NCBI RefSeq assembly: GCF_041146795.1
Contig: NC_135168.1
Coordinates: forward strand, 14,560,131 to 14,624,130
DNA: 64,000 bases
Direction: 5' to 3'
Source: Maylandia zebra
Taxonomy: Eukaryota > Chordata > Actinopteri > Cichliformes > Cichlidae
Shown here: positions 1 to 29,379 of the stretch, piece after piece
Numbering within the stretch: the first letter of the stretch is position 1
How the letters are laid out: every line of letters begins with the position of its first letter
Notes under the pieces: model-generated
What the model was told of the DNA's origin: nothing
Database searches by the model: none
Seen by the model: the letters and a program-made list of their open reading frames with translations, nothing else
Program-made: the position numbers and the translations under genes

Positions 1-17516
<17,516 letters not shown>

Positions 17517-18673
17517 GGTGTGTTCCCCAGCCGGCCAGCACACAACAGAAACCTACAGTCTTCACACAGCAGACATGAACAGGAATCCAGTCAGCATATG
17601 GCGGCTGTGGCCAGCTACCTCGCTTCCCTTAGTCCTTCTCCCAGCCCCTTAGTGACAAGCATACACATGTGCTCCCCCTCTTTTCGCTCTCTCTCTCTCC
17701 CCTCCCTTCCGTCCCCTTCGCTCGCCTGCTCTCTCTATCTCTTACCCCTCCCTCCCCGCTGTCTTTAGGTACCTCCCTCCCCTTCCTTTCTCACTTTCTA
17801 ATACAGAAAATCTCTCTGTCTTTCCAGCTCTCTGTCACCAAAAAAAGAAGCACACACAGTTTGCAAGAGCTGCTGCGTTTATGAGAGCGGGAGAGTGCAA
17901 AAGAGATGGCGGGGGGGTATATAGCATAGAAAAAAAGAGAGAGCGATAGGGAGAGCAGGAATGGGGAGGAGCTAACGCGGGCCAAAATTCATCTTTTGTT
18001 TCCTGAAAGACGACAGGGAGGAGGAAAGACGAAAGAAAGAAGAGTTGTGCAATTTCAAGGCTGAAGCAAGAGAGGAAAAACTAGTTCTCTGTGATAAAAA
18101 CGAAACTATAACAAAACTTAATTTGAATAATGAGGAGACAAGTTGTAACACTGCAATCAATGTGTGCCTTTAGTAACACCCGTTTAATCACCATCTTTGG
18201 TTTATAAGTTTACTCTTGCGTTGTGTTTGTTTGAGAACATTCAAACTTTTTATTTTTGCGAGGGATTAGTTATATTTTTGACTTAACCCACTTCCATGAG
18301 TAATGCACACTTTCTATATGGGTAAATACACTGTGCTTATGCCATGCATGAATACAGGTTCATGTTTTTATATTTTAAGGAAGTTACTTGAGGAAGTCAG
18401 TGCTGTTAGTCTACCCCGCCTTAAGTAAGCGTATGAAATGTGCTGATTGTGCTATAGTTCCTTGTTATATACGTTTAGCTTGTTTTGCTTGGCTAAATAT
18501 TTAACCTGTGACAATGATTTCCTCCAGAAAAAGAACATTAAATTTTATAAGTGAAAAGTTCTTATTACTGCATTATGGTGTTTCTTTATTAAATCATCCA
18601 TCTATTTAAAAATAAAATGTTACTATTCTATTACTATTACTATTCTTTCTAATTATCTTGTTTATGTGCTGTC

Positions 18674-19438
18674 CTGGCCACTTTATTAGGCACACCTTCC
18701 TACTACCTAGTTGACGTCTTCTTGCCTTCAGAACTGCTTTTTGTATGGTGTAGATTAAAAGATGCTTAAATCCATATGAATTTGTTGGTTGAACATTCAT
18801 AATGTAAAGTTGCTCTACTGAATTGCCGATATCCTCCCCCGCACCATTACACCACCACTGCTAGCCTGAACCATTGGTATAAGGCAGGGTGGATCCATGC
18901 CTTCATGTTATTTACAGCAGACTCACCAGATCAGAGCTTCATTTGTCCAATTTTAGTGAGCCTGTGTGAAGTGTAGCTTCAGTTTTCTGATCTTTGCTGA
19001 CTGCATTAGTACCTGGTATGGTCTTCTGCTGCTGCTCTGCTTTAAGGTTCAAATATGCTCTTCTGCATACCTTGGTTATAATAGGTGATTATTTGAGTTC
19101 TTGTTGCCTACTTTCTCTGACTTCTGTCATCAACAAGGCATTTTCAGCCAGAGAACTGCCACTCAGTCCATATTTTTTCGTTTTTGGACCATTCTCTGTA
19201 AACCCTACAGATGGCTATGTGGAGAAATCCCAGAATATCAGCAATTTATGAAATATTCAGACCAATCTTTGTGGTGCTAACAACTAGGCTGCATTCAATG
19301 CCACTTAAAAATCACCTTTCTTCCTCATTCTGATGCTCGTTTTGAACTCTGTATACCTAAATGTACTGAGTTGCTGTTGCATGAAATATTTGTATTAATG
19401 AGCAGCTGAACAGATGTGCTTAACAAAGTGGGCAGCGA
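18674..19438 (-). mobile_element. Second, internally deleted copy of the same Tc1/mariner family
   Basis: Begins with TGGCCACTTTATTAGG and ends near TTAACAAAGTGGGCA, matching the terminal word of the copy at 1915-2916. The interior is antisense, broken transposase sequence with a missing middle section. Same orientation as the first copy. Confidence 0.7.
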
Positions 19439-20251
19439 GTATATATGTCCTCGCCATTTTTATCATGTTATTTTCTGTTGATTCCTTTTGCGCATAAAAA
19501 CTAAGCCTTTAAAGTAGACCATTATCAGAAGGAGAAATCTTATCAGTGATGTAATATGGCCGTTCTCTCCTTCATGCTCTATTGTTCCCTAATAATACCT
19601 CATAGGTGTGTCCAAAAATGCAAGCAACAGCTAGTGTGTCATCCAATTAGTCTCCAATTTTCCATCTGGGTGCTTTGGTCTGGTCACCGACAGTAAATAC
19701 CTGTCCAGACTGACTGCAGTGATGGCTTTAGAGCTCATCTACACATTAGCCACTTGATAACGGCTGTGATATAAGCGGCCTCAGACGCCCCTCTAACTGC
19801 CGGCGCCTAACCTAGTTTAACAGCAATGATGGTTACATCACACGCTCACTATTGGTAAATGTCACAGACAGCCAGTGGGCGAGTTGTTCAAATCCAAAAA
19901 GAGGCAGAGGGTTAGCGAAACTGTTGTTTTCAACACCAGCATTTCCTCCCATCATTCCTTTCATGCACTGTTGAATTGTTTGAAACAAAATTAAAAATGA
20001 GCAGTACCCTCCTCCCTTACCTTTTTCCCCCCTTTAGTTACACAGTGAAGTGGACCATACATGGCTCTGGGCCACTGCCTCTTTCTTTAAATAAAATAAC
20101 CCAACCTCTTTTTTCTGGCCCTGTTTCAAAGAACTATGATGGAAATTACGTCGACTCCAAATTTTCCAAAGGTAAACATAGTAAAAGGAAAAAAACACAG
20201 TTTAGACAAGACAACGCTAAAAAAAAACGAACAAAGGAACGAGCTGCAGAT

Positions 20252-20279
20252 TGCCTCATATTTGCAAATATATGAGGCA
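20252..20279. repeat. Palindrome centred on ATTTGCAAAT
   Basis: TGCCTCATAT and ATATGAGGCA form perfect 10-bp arms around TTGCAAAT. The centre resembles a POU/octamer-type site. No function is shown by the sequence. Confidence 0.45.
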
Positions 20280-22829
20280 CGTATATATGAGTAGCCTTGA
20301 CATACTGAACCAGAGACCTGTCAACCGTGACAATTGATGTACTAAAACACGTTATTTTGGCTGTTTTGGGTCCTCCTGGCTTTTTCCACAACACTTTCAT
20401 GCTTATTTCACACTGCAGCACCGAACAGTGGCAAGCGATGGCATTTTCTGAATGTTTCTCTTGTAAAGCTTGACTTGAAGTAATCTTTTCTATCGCAGCC
20501 AGTAGCAGCAGCTGGCGGGAACAGACCTGAGACGCTTTCTAACTTAAGAAACAAGGTTTTCCACCTCTGCACTGTAAACATGTGTAACTAAATGTGTTTC
20601 TGATCAAATTTGCGACGAGGAAAAGCCCACGAACCAACGTATAAATTAGGTGCAAATTGCAGCAGATACTTTAAAAATTTGCTGTGGGATTAGGAGGTTT
20701 GTGAGATTTGCTCCACACTGCAGAATGTATCAGCCACTTGCTGTTTCAAGAAGAAGCACCCGAGCTGTCTCGTATTTTAGTATCATAACCGTGATATATT
20801 GAACTCAACAAATTATGCCAGTTAGTAGTTAAACTGATTAGTAATTGAGAAATGTCTCTCTGACACATCACAGTTGCATGTATCCTATTAAAAGGAATGT
20901 GTTAGGTGCTCGAGGTCTCAGACCAAATGCAAACTGACATCCCTGTGTCGACTAGAGAAGCAACAGACGTGTTTATCTTGTTTCTGAGGCTGACAGCGAC
21001 TTCAGCTAACATACGAGAGACAAATATTCCCCAGGAGATGGAAGAAATATGAAGCATATTTGGTGCTTCTAAATAAGGACAGAGAAAGGCGACACTGCGG
21101 GGATATCTGAACTGTTCAAGCTCCACAGGGAGCAAGGAGGAAACAAAGGGGGGTGGATGGGTAGTAGAGAGATATAAGGGAAAAAAGAAAAAATAGTTTA
21201 AAAGAGATTGAATATTTAATGATTTTCAGGAGGGAAAAGGTGAAACAGAAGAGGGAAAGAACTGGGGATAGACTTCCTTTGGTTTTTCCTGTTCATCCTC
21301 TCTCTCTAACTGCCTTCACCTCGCCTGCATCTGCCCTCCTTATCTGACTGTGATGATTTTTATCATCTTCCTCTCCCAGTTTCTATCTTGATCTTATTCA
21401 CACTCCATCAACCACCACGACACACTCCACCCCTACCCCATTCCTCATTCCTGCATTTCTCTCTCTCTTTTTCCCACTCTCAGGCGTTCTCACCATACAT
21501 CTCCACCCTCCCACTCCTTTTCTCTCTATAGTCACTGCAGCGTGTCTAATGGTTCGGCTCCTCAGCAGATCCACCACGCAGAGGCCAGGCGAGCAGACTG
21601 ACGCCTCCCAACCACTGGCCTTATCAAGACTGACAGCGAACTAGACCCAGAGCTATCGCTAACACACACACATGCTCACTCGCACAAACAATTGCAAAGA
21701 TACACGCCTGCACATCCACAAAGACACAAGCTTAATAAATGCACACTCATGCAAGACGAACGTACTGACACTGAAAGGCAGGTACACGGAAATAATATTT
21801 CTGCAGCACACACAAACAAAAGGATGCCTGCGACACTTAAATGCACTCACGCGGACAACTAAACGTAAGGCAGCTGCATCGCATTGAAGCACACATGCAG
21901 ACGCAGGCACATACAGACACACGCATGGGCAACAAATTGGATTTATGGATGCTGACAGTGAGCTGCAGAACAATGTGGATGCCACTACAGAAGAGAGTAG
22001 ATACTGCAGAAACAATCTAATCTACTGTAGGTGGAGATGGGTACCGCAGGCGTGAAGAATCCAGCCAACATGTAGAAGGGAAGGAGGGAAGGAGGGGGGG
22101 CGAGATGAGTGAAAAGAGGCTGACTAGGTGGGACCAACGGGAGAGATTAAGGAACAGAGCGCTAGAAAGGAAAAGGAAGGGGGAAGAGGAAGTTGAGGAG
22201 TGCAAAAGGATGGGCACAGTAAGAAAAGAATAAAGGAAGTAGTCAAGTAGTCTCTTTGATTCTGGCCTGAAACTTGTGCTGTGTTATCTTCCTGTTTCAT
22301 TCAAGGAGTAGAAAAGAACCTATTTGAAAACTCAATAACAGTATGAGAGTGTGAGGTTAAAAATGAGAAATGCTCCAATGTCTGATCAGCATAACAAAAA
22401 TCAGTTCTTACTGGATGAGCTGCTTTCTTGAGCTGTTTAATAAAAGAGGAAATGGACTCTTTTAGATGTTTTCATTATGCTAAACAGCAGACCAAAACGT
22501 AAAGATTAGAACCATGCATCTGGGCTCAAACAAGGCTGTGTGAGAGTGGTTACAAACTGGATACTCTGACGCTCTAGTGGCTGGGACACCGATCATGTTA
22601 TACCTTGATCATATACAAGCACAGACAGCTCGAGGCGCAACGGCCGAGCAGTCATTCCTGTTATACTTCTTGAAGTCTGCCGCCTGGGGCGCATGGGTAG
22701 TTGGTGCATTGTTATGTAAATCCTCTGCGGACATCTGCAGAGACCCTCGCTGTCACCGTTTACATCTCTCGGACCCAAGTGCTTATAAGTGGATGTAGAA
22801 ATAATAATTGGGCACTGGATGATTTAAAA

Positions 22830-23340
22830 CCCTGTAAGCTGCCAAAAAAAGATATAGGAGAAGAAAGCCTGTTCTCTAAAAAGAACATGGCAGCATGTTT
22901 GGAAAAGAACAAACAGAACATATTAGCACAAACACCTTATACCAGCCGTCAAGCACGGTGGTGGACGGGTGATGATTTGGGCTTGTTTTGCAGCCACAGG
23001 ACCTGGACACTTTGCAGTCAGAGAGTCAACCGTGAACTCCTCTGAATACCAAAGTGTTCTCGAGCCAAATGTGAGGTTGTCAGTCCGACAGCTAAAGCTC
23101 GGCCCAAATTGGATCATGCAACAGGTCAGTTATCCCAAACACAGACGCAAAGCTACAACAGAATGTTTAAAAAAAGAAAATAATCAAGGTTGCAACCCGA
23201 TTGAAATGCTGTGGTGGAACCATAAAAGAGCCGTGCATTAACAAATACCTGCAAACCTCAATGAATTTATTTAAGCAATAATGTGAAGAAGAGTGAGACA
23301 AAGTTCCTCCACATCAGTGTGAGAGACTGATAAAGCCATA
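22830..23340 (+). mobile_element. Tc1-like transposase remnant
   Basis: Frame-broken transposase similarity: GGRVMIWACFAATGPGHFAV resembles the GGGSVMVWG region of Tc1 transposases, followed by a remnant NPIEMLWW near 23195-23220. No terminal repeats identified. Confidence 0.6.
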
Positions 23341-25940
23341 CAGTAAATAAATACTTTAAATTATGCAAGCTGTTGAGACAAAGTGTACTAAGTTTTTAGT
23401 TTTTCACTGAGATACCTGTAAAATTGTTTGTTCTTTACACAAGATTATTGTATTTTAACCGTGTTATTAATGGTGATCTATTGGATTTTGTTTAGATTTT
23501 TACCTATTAGGCTCCTTTGTGTCATTTGTTATATTGTATTCACTTCATTCAGCTTTTCTACTTTATTTAAGTTATTTTGTTATAGATTGTGTTTAATGTT
23601 TTAGCTACAGTAAAACAGGGGTTTTGCAACTTTTGCATGAAGTGTCCTATCTAAGCTTATTAATATTAATTTTTGGGACTCACAGTGGTTTTGGCTCTTA
23701 ATACCTCACATACTTCACTGATCATATGCGCTGAGGAGTGCACAGCCCTCTCAACACTTACGTTTAAAGACTCGCTCTCTAATCGGCTCCCTATTTATGG
23801 TTCATAAGGATGTTTTAGATGCTGTATTTGTCATACGATGAGAGCTGATACTCAGACTTTTTTCTATATAACCAGCAGCAACATGTAAAAACCCTTCTGG
23901 GTAGAATTCATCGAAGCAGTAATCCCCACGTCTCTGCAAACATCTTACTTACTAAACAACAACCCTTTCACAGAAAAATAAACAAATTCTTACATTCACA
24001 CACAACCAAGCCTTCATACTGTTAAGTACACAGAGGAAGGGGGGGGGGGGGTTGTTTCACCCTTATTAGCTTGGCACAGAGTTATCTCTTCAGACCTTAA
24101 ACACACTACAGAATAGCCGCTGTTATCACACAAACCTGCACACACATACATAGACACACACAGAAAATTACACACAGGAAGTCTGTGATATGGGGCCAAA
24201 AATACATCACAAACCTTGCATCACCTTCCTCTCAGTGTGTCCACTCTTCCACTGTGTCCCAAAGCTGGGTGGAGGTGTGTGTGTGTGCGTACGGGAGGTG
24301 TGGCATGCAGTAGATAATGGGCCAATTGTAAGTGATTAGAGTTGGAGCCAACCAATCAGCACAGCCTGGTACTGGACTGTGGCCAATGGCAAGATGTTCA
24401 GCGCAGCTGGGGGAGGGCGCTCTCGCTCACACACAGGAAAAGAAATGTGGCCGAGCCTTTGCACAGTACCTCCTATAATTCAGTGCATGTGTGTAAATAT
24501 GTTTTTACAATTTTGTTTCATTTTCTTTTTCAAATTGATTACATACAATTTATTTTTAGATGGACGTCCTTAAACAAAACCCAGAGTTGGTTTCCAAACA
24601 GACTAATGTGAACAAAATGAATAACTAACAGCTTTTTCTCCATCAGTGTCATTTGTTTACACTATGCCACAAACATTTTTTCATCTTTATCCTTTTTTAT
24701 CTCTTTCTGCCTTTTCTGTAAATGTAGCAACGTGTTATTAATGTTTAAATATGAGTCACTCCTGTGCACCACATATAACTCGTTGTCATCATCACCAGCC
24801 TTTACTGTAGTGTATAATTTTCCAGACTCCAGCTCATCATCTTGAGTTTGTTATTTTGTCCTGCAAACTTCAAAATATCCTTTACGCTGATTTAAAACAA
24901 TGAAAGCAGCCGAATTCTGGCATTTGGAAAGATAAAAATGTTGTTTTCAGACTGATATCTCATCCTGATTATTGTAGGAGTAGCAAATTTTCTGTTCTTC
25001 CACCAGCTTCAATAATTGTTTAAGCATTATGCAGTTATACAAGAACTCTGGGCCAGGCTTTTTGTCCACAGCTTTGTGCTTCAGCTCTGAGCTTTTCTAG
25101 ACTTTTACAAAGTCTGCATGTGTGAGACAATTCATGTAATTACGCAGTAAATTCACAGTAAACCACGGGGCATCAAGAGTCTGCCTTCTTGCATGCTCTA
25201 CCCTGGCAGCTGCCTCACCTGAATATTTACAGTCGTCCTTTTGAGGCCAACATGTAAGTAAGAGAACTGCTCCTGCCTGGTTGATGCATGTAAATTGCTT
25301 CTCCTCTACCAAAGAGACACAAGGGTAAAGTCTAGAAATGTTCAGGGATGCAGTGCATGTTGAAAGCAGCTTAAGTGTCTCCAGTGTCATCCATTCGTTC
25401 TGCTTTTAGCCCAAAACCTCGTTTTTTCTCTTATCCCTGTTGGTTTTCATTTAACTGCATTTCTATTGTATATATAAATAAATGTGATGAGTGACTAAAA
25501 AGGATCAAACTAAGCTCTGCTTGAAAGGGATGATTCAATAAAACAAGCCTAGAGAAACCAATAAACACAATAAGAGGTTATTAAATCACACATTATTATT
25601 TTTATTTGGATGGAAGATTTGGTGCCAGGTGTTCATGTGAAATATGGTTTTAATACTGCGCGCTGTTTACATCAAAGCTGTTAAATGCATCATCTGTTTG
25701 TCTTCCTCAACATCTTTGTTATGACTTTGGCTCGTGTTCCCACGTGCCACTAATTTTTCCATTAATTTTTTTTGAGTTTCTTTATTTGAAGCATTTTTCT
25801 TTATCTGGGCTTTTAAACCATTTAAAAACTAAGATCCATGTAAATATAGCCACTATTTATTTACTGATTTCATTACAGAAATATCTCACAGTAACGTTGG
25901 GTGCTTATGGTTGTTAAAGCTATTTTTCTCTATTATTGCT

Positions 25941-26620
25941 TGTTGTGATATTTTGATACCATGGTAGCATTTACAGGATATTGTTTTATAGTGATATTAT
26001 ACAGGAAAACTGTTACTCAATAAGGCCCATTTACTAGTTGTTTTTCTCTTTCTCTGTGACCCAAGAATTAATGTGTAAGAATCACAGGATGGTACCTCAA
26101 GGTCGAAAACACCACAGAGATCACTTCCTTACTCCCATCCTCCCTTCTTTATCTCCTAGAAAAGAGCTTGTTAAAGGCCAGGTGGTTTGTTTCAGAATTC
26201 ACTAATGAAAGAACTCTGTATTCTGTGTCTAGGAGTGTATTTTGCTGGAATGATCATAAATTGTAGCTGAACTGATAAACTACACAAAGGATACTTCTTT
26301 GCTCAGAAGGCAGGAAGACGCTTCCTTATTTGGTCTGTACCGGTTTGAACTGAGAATCTGCTGACACACGAACCTTTTTTTCCTCTATATAAACTGTTGT
26401 GTACTGAATAAACCTTTGAGTTGATTTTGGAAGAGCAACCTGAAGCAGTTTCTGTGTCATTTTGTTCTCCCAAGCTACTCCCGGCGCTGTAACTAACCTG
26501 CTGAACGGCATACCTGAGCTTACTTTGAATAATAAATTTTATACAGAACTCTGCTTATCGGTGCTCACGCCTTGGAGGAAACCCGATCCATGGAGAAACC
26601 CGGGATGGAGATTTCTTTCA
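25941..26620 (+). repeat. 5' LTR
   Basis: 680 bp, starts TGTTGTGATA and ends TTTCTTTCA. It contains a TATATAAA box at 26386-26393 and AATAAA at 26407-26412, the expected promoter and polyadenylation layout of a retroviral LTR. Nearly identical to 33516-34196. Confidence 0.95.
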
Positions 26621-26623
26621 ATT

Positions 26624-26641
26624 TGGTGTCAGAAGTGGGAT
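26624..26641 (+). other. Primer binding site, tRNA-Leu type
   Basis: TGGTGTCAGAAGTGGGAT begins three bases after the 5' LTR. It is complementary to the 3' end of a vertebrate leucine tRNA plus CCA. Confidence 0.85.
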
Positions 26642-26981
26642 CGGCTGACGAAGGTAAATACACGTCTTTAATATTTATATGGGACTGTATTATACCTCTC
26701 TCAGTGATCGATCTATAATGAAACGGGATATGCTGACGAAGTTTCACTTAGTGATCCAGAGAGATACACTGACGACTTCTTTAGTCCCCGAATAAAGTAA
26801 ATTAAAAGCAGAAAGACACAGGAAGTTGCCTGTTGTATTGCGAGAAGTTGCTCGTTAAGTGAGAAATTGCTCACCCAAACAAAAATTGCTAGCAATAAAT
26901 TTAAAGTAACCTCAGCTGTGCCGCAGCAAAATACTAACATAAATCCTTCAAGCGTGTAAACCCCTCTGGAAATCACTGAAC
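26642..26981 (+). other. Retroviral leader with possible splice donor
   Basis: Untranslated leader before gag. AAG/GTAAAT at 26651-26659 could be the major splice donor. GCTGACGAAG occurs at 26644 and again at 26732, with a related CACTGACGAC at 26768. The leader would be expected to carry the packaging signal, but none can be proved here. Confidence 0.5.
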
Positions 26982-29057
26982 ATGGGTCAGAATAATTCAA
27001 AGACCACAGACAGGTCCGATAAAAAATCGAAATTACCTGTAAAACCAAAAAATAATAAAATAAAATATAAAATCACAAATAACGGCTCAGTACAACTCCC
27101 ACTTCCGGTGACGTGTAACCTACGTCCGCGAATCGGTGAAGACTTCCATGATTACGTATCCAGAACATGTGGAAGTGCTTATGTGACTGACTTTGTTTAC
27201 AATTTAAGAACTGTAAGTTCAATGCATTTTAATTTATTTCCGGAGCCCTATCCCGAACGATTATCGCCAGAAAACAGGTCAGTAGAAATGTTGAATATCA
27301 TTTGTGATAAGAAAAGTAGTCTGCTTAAACAGTCCTGTAGAAAATATATGATAGAATGCCGCGACGTGATACATCGAATGTTACCGCTATGGAAAAAGGG
27401 ACCGGAACCAGGTGTAGATGCTTTAACATCAAATAAAACTAGTGCAGGCTCTAGCATAGAAAATAAATCTACCGCAGGAAAAGCTAGTCTTGCATGCTCA
27501 GCCGTTCAGCCTACAGCCCCACCCCCTTACGAAGATGAGACCGAATTAATAGTCGCTGTAGCGGCTGCACGTAAACAATGTCAGCATTCTGATCCAACCA
27601 GCTTAAAAGAAAGTGACAAAAAACCTGAATCACATGCAACGGATCTTAGCCACCTAATTGAACAAGATCAGGAAAAACAATATATACGCCGCGAGGAAGA
27701 ATTAGCAGAACATAGAAAAAGAGAAAAACTTTTGAAAGAAGAATGTGAGGAACTTATGAAAAACAATTTAGACGACTATGAAGAAAAACTTTTGCATCAG
27801 GCAGTGTCCACGATAGACACCCACATGAAACGCCACGATATCGTAGCTAGGGGTTTAGAGGTAGCTAAAGAAATACCTGTTACCCGAACTTTAATAAAGA
27901 CTTATCTAAAAGGAAAAAAGGAAAAACAAAGCCAGAATGACAAAGGTCCTCACGCCAACACTCGCGGTAGTAAACAAACAGAACCAAAATCTAGTGACGT
28001 CAATGACACTTACCCCTTTATGATAATAGGAGATCAGTGTTGTATTCAGCCCCCTAAAATCTCAGAATTAGTGGCAACTATTAAAGAGCTTCCCGATCCT
28101 CTTAAAAATCCTACAGCCTTTGTCTCTGCATTACAGAAAAGTACCAGATATCACCATTTGGGTGGTCCAGATTACAGGTACATATTGTGTCAATGCATTC
28201 CTGGAGTAACCGAGTCACAACTCATAGAAGAGATAGGTGAATTAGACCCAAAGCATGATAAAGCATCCACAACTGCAGAGTTTTTGTGGGTAAATAATGA
28301 CAAAATCACCGATTTCTTTAAGAATCTAAAGAAATTCCTGCTAACAATGTCCAGAGACAAAATTGACTTAAATGCAGTAACTATGTGTAAACAGAATCCT
28401 GATGAATCTATCCTAGTATTCATAAAACGCTTTATGCACTGTTGGACTAACGAGGCATGCATGCCAGAGGATGGTAATGATCAGATTTTCATTACTACCT
28501 TTTTGAACAATATCCACCCTGAATGCTCTCAGTTGCTAAAAGTGACAGCTACTGATAATCTCTACGAACTGAGTAAAGATGCTTTCTTAAAGCTTGTACA
28601 ACTGAAGGCCAGTGCAGACCTTTTTCCTACTACCACAAAAGCTAAAAGTGTTAAGATGATGTTGAATTTTGATGTTGAAGGCTCAGAAGAAAGTGAGAAA
28701 CTAATGTATGCAGGATCATCCGCTCCAGCACAGCCAGGAAGTTTCAGAGGACGGAAAGATAAGAGTAGAGATATGTGTTTTTGCTGTGGGAAGATAGGAC
28801 ATTGGTCTAGGGAGTGTCGATTTGCAGCTTCCAACAGGGCACACGCGCCTCGACCACAGAACGCAGTACAAGTTCCTGCCACTAGGCGTCAGCGGAGCTC
28901 TTCCAGTCAAGGTAACTGGCAACCACAAGAAGCACGCAATAATGGCTCCACATCTAGGCAGCCTTACAACCCGAATTTTAACCCACAAGGTAGACAAGCT
29001 AGAGGTGCAAATTTAGCTCAGTTTTCCAGCAGCCGCAGACACCCAGAGCAAAAATGA
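26982..29057 (+). CDS. gag: Endogenous retroviral Gag polyprotein, intact 691-codon frame
   Basis: Structural polyprotein that would assemble the viral core at the plasma membrane. It begins MGQNNSK, a likely N-myristoylation signal, in the start context GAACATGG. Overlapping late-budding motifs PTAP (177-180) and PPPY (180-183) recruit ESCRT and NEDD4-type factors in known retroviruses. A charged, probably coiled-coil segment spans about 225-275. A capsid-like region covers about 345-575. One CCHC zinc knuckle lies at Cys599-Cys602-His607-Cys612, followed by a basic, Gln/Ser/Arg-rich tail. No stop or frameshift interrupts it, unlike pol just downstream. The spacing to the downstream protease remnant suggests readthrough or frameshift expression in the ancestor. 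Whether it is expressed is unknown. Confidence 0.93.
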   Translation: MGQNNSKTTDRSDKKSKLPVKPKNNKIKYKITNNGSVQLPLPVTCNLRPRIGEDFHDYVSRTCGSAYVTDFVYNLRTVSSMHFNLFPEPYPERLSPENRSVEMLNIICDKKSSLLKQSCRKYMIECRDVIHRMLPLWKKGPEPGVDALTSNKTSAGSSIENKSTAGKASLACSAVQPTAPPPYEDETELIVAVAAARKQCQHSDPTSLKESDKKPESHATDLSHLIEQDQEKQYIRREEELAEHRKREKLLKEECEELMKNNLDDYEEKLLHQAVSTIDTHMKRHDIVARGLEVAKEIPVTRTLIKTYLKGKKEKQSQNDKGPHANTRGSKQTEPKSSDVNDTYPFMIIGDQCCIQPPKISELVATIKELPDPLKNPTAFVSALQKSTRYHHLGGPDYRYILCQCIPGVTESQLIEEIGELDPKHDKASTTAEFLWVNNDKITDFFKNLKKFLLTMSRDKIDLNAVTMCKQNPDESILVFIKRFMHCWTNEACMPEDGNDQIFITTFLNNIHPECSQLLKVTATDNLYELSKDAFLKLVQLKASADLFPTTTKAKSVKMMLNFDVEGSEESEKLMYAGSSAPAQPGSFRGRKDKSRDMCFCCGKIGHWSRECRFAASNRAHAPRPQNAVQVPATRRQRSSSSQGNWQPQEARNNGSTSRQPYNPNFNPQGRQARGANLAQFSSSRRHPEQK

Positions 29058-29379
29058 ATTTGTGTATTTCATTTAACACAAAGGGTGAAATGTTTGCTGA
29101 CACTGATAACAGCTTATGTTTTTTCTTTGCTATGCACCGACATGATGGAGAAGGAACAGCCTCTGTGTCAGCTGGACGCCTCAGCAGAGAATGAACTCAA
29201 CATCCTTTTTCTGGTATTCCACGTCACACACTGTGCCAAAAAAAAAAAAAACGTGTACAAATATAACAAGCCACACTTTTGTCTCTCTCACACTGTTCAA
29301 CAACATGATAACTGCTCACACCAGTGATTTATTGACTGCACACCTTATCACGCACAGCTGAAAAACAACAAGCCAGTAT
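29058..29379 (+). pseudogene. pol: Protease remnant of pol
   Basis: Just after gag, one frame reads EMFADTDNSL, resembling the protease active-site region with Asp-Thr but without the expected following Gly. The rest of a protease is not recognisable in the 0.3 kb before reverse transcriptase begins. It appears mostly deleted and is out of frame. Confidence 0.5.

Larger units (their letters stand above)
17517..25940. other. Upstream flank of ctbp1 and intergenic DNA
   Basis: No protein-coding gene recognised. The stretch 17640-17830 is CT-rich and may include ctbp1 5' UTR or promoter sequence. CA- and purine-rich simple sequence occurs near 21660-21930 and 22080-22200. Transposon remnants lie at 18674-19438 and 22830-23340. 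Confidence 0.6.

Noticed and set aside
26326-26511. Small minus-strand frame present in both LTRs (also at 33878-34087)
   Set aside because: Duplicated because the LTRs are duplicated; no domain or conservation evidence for coding.
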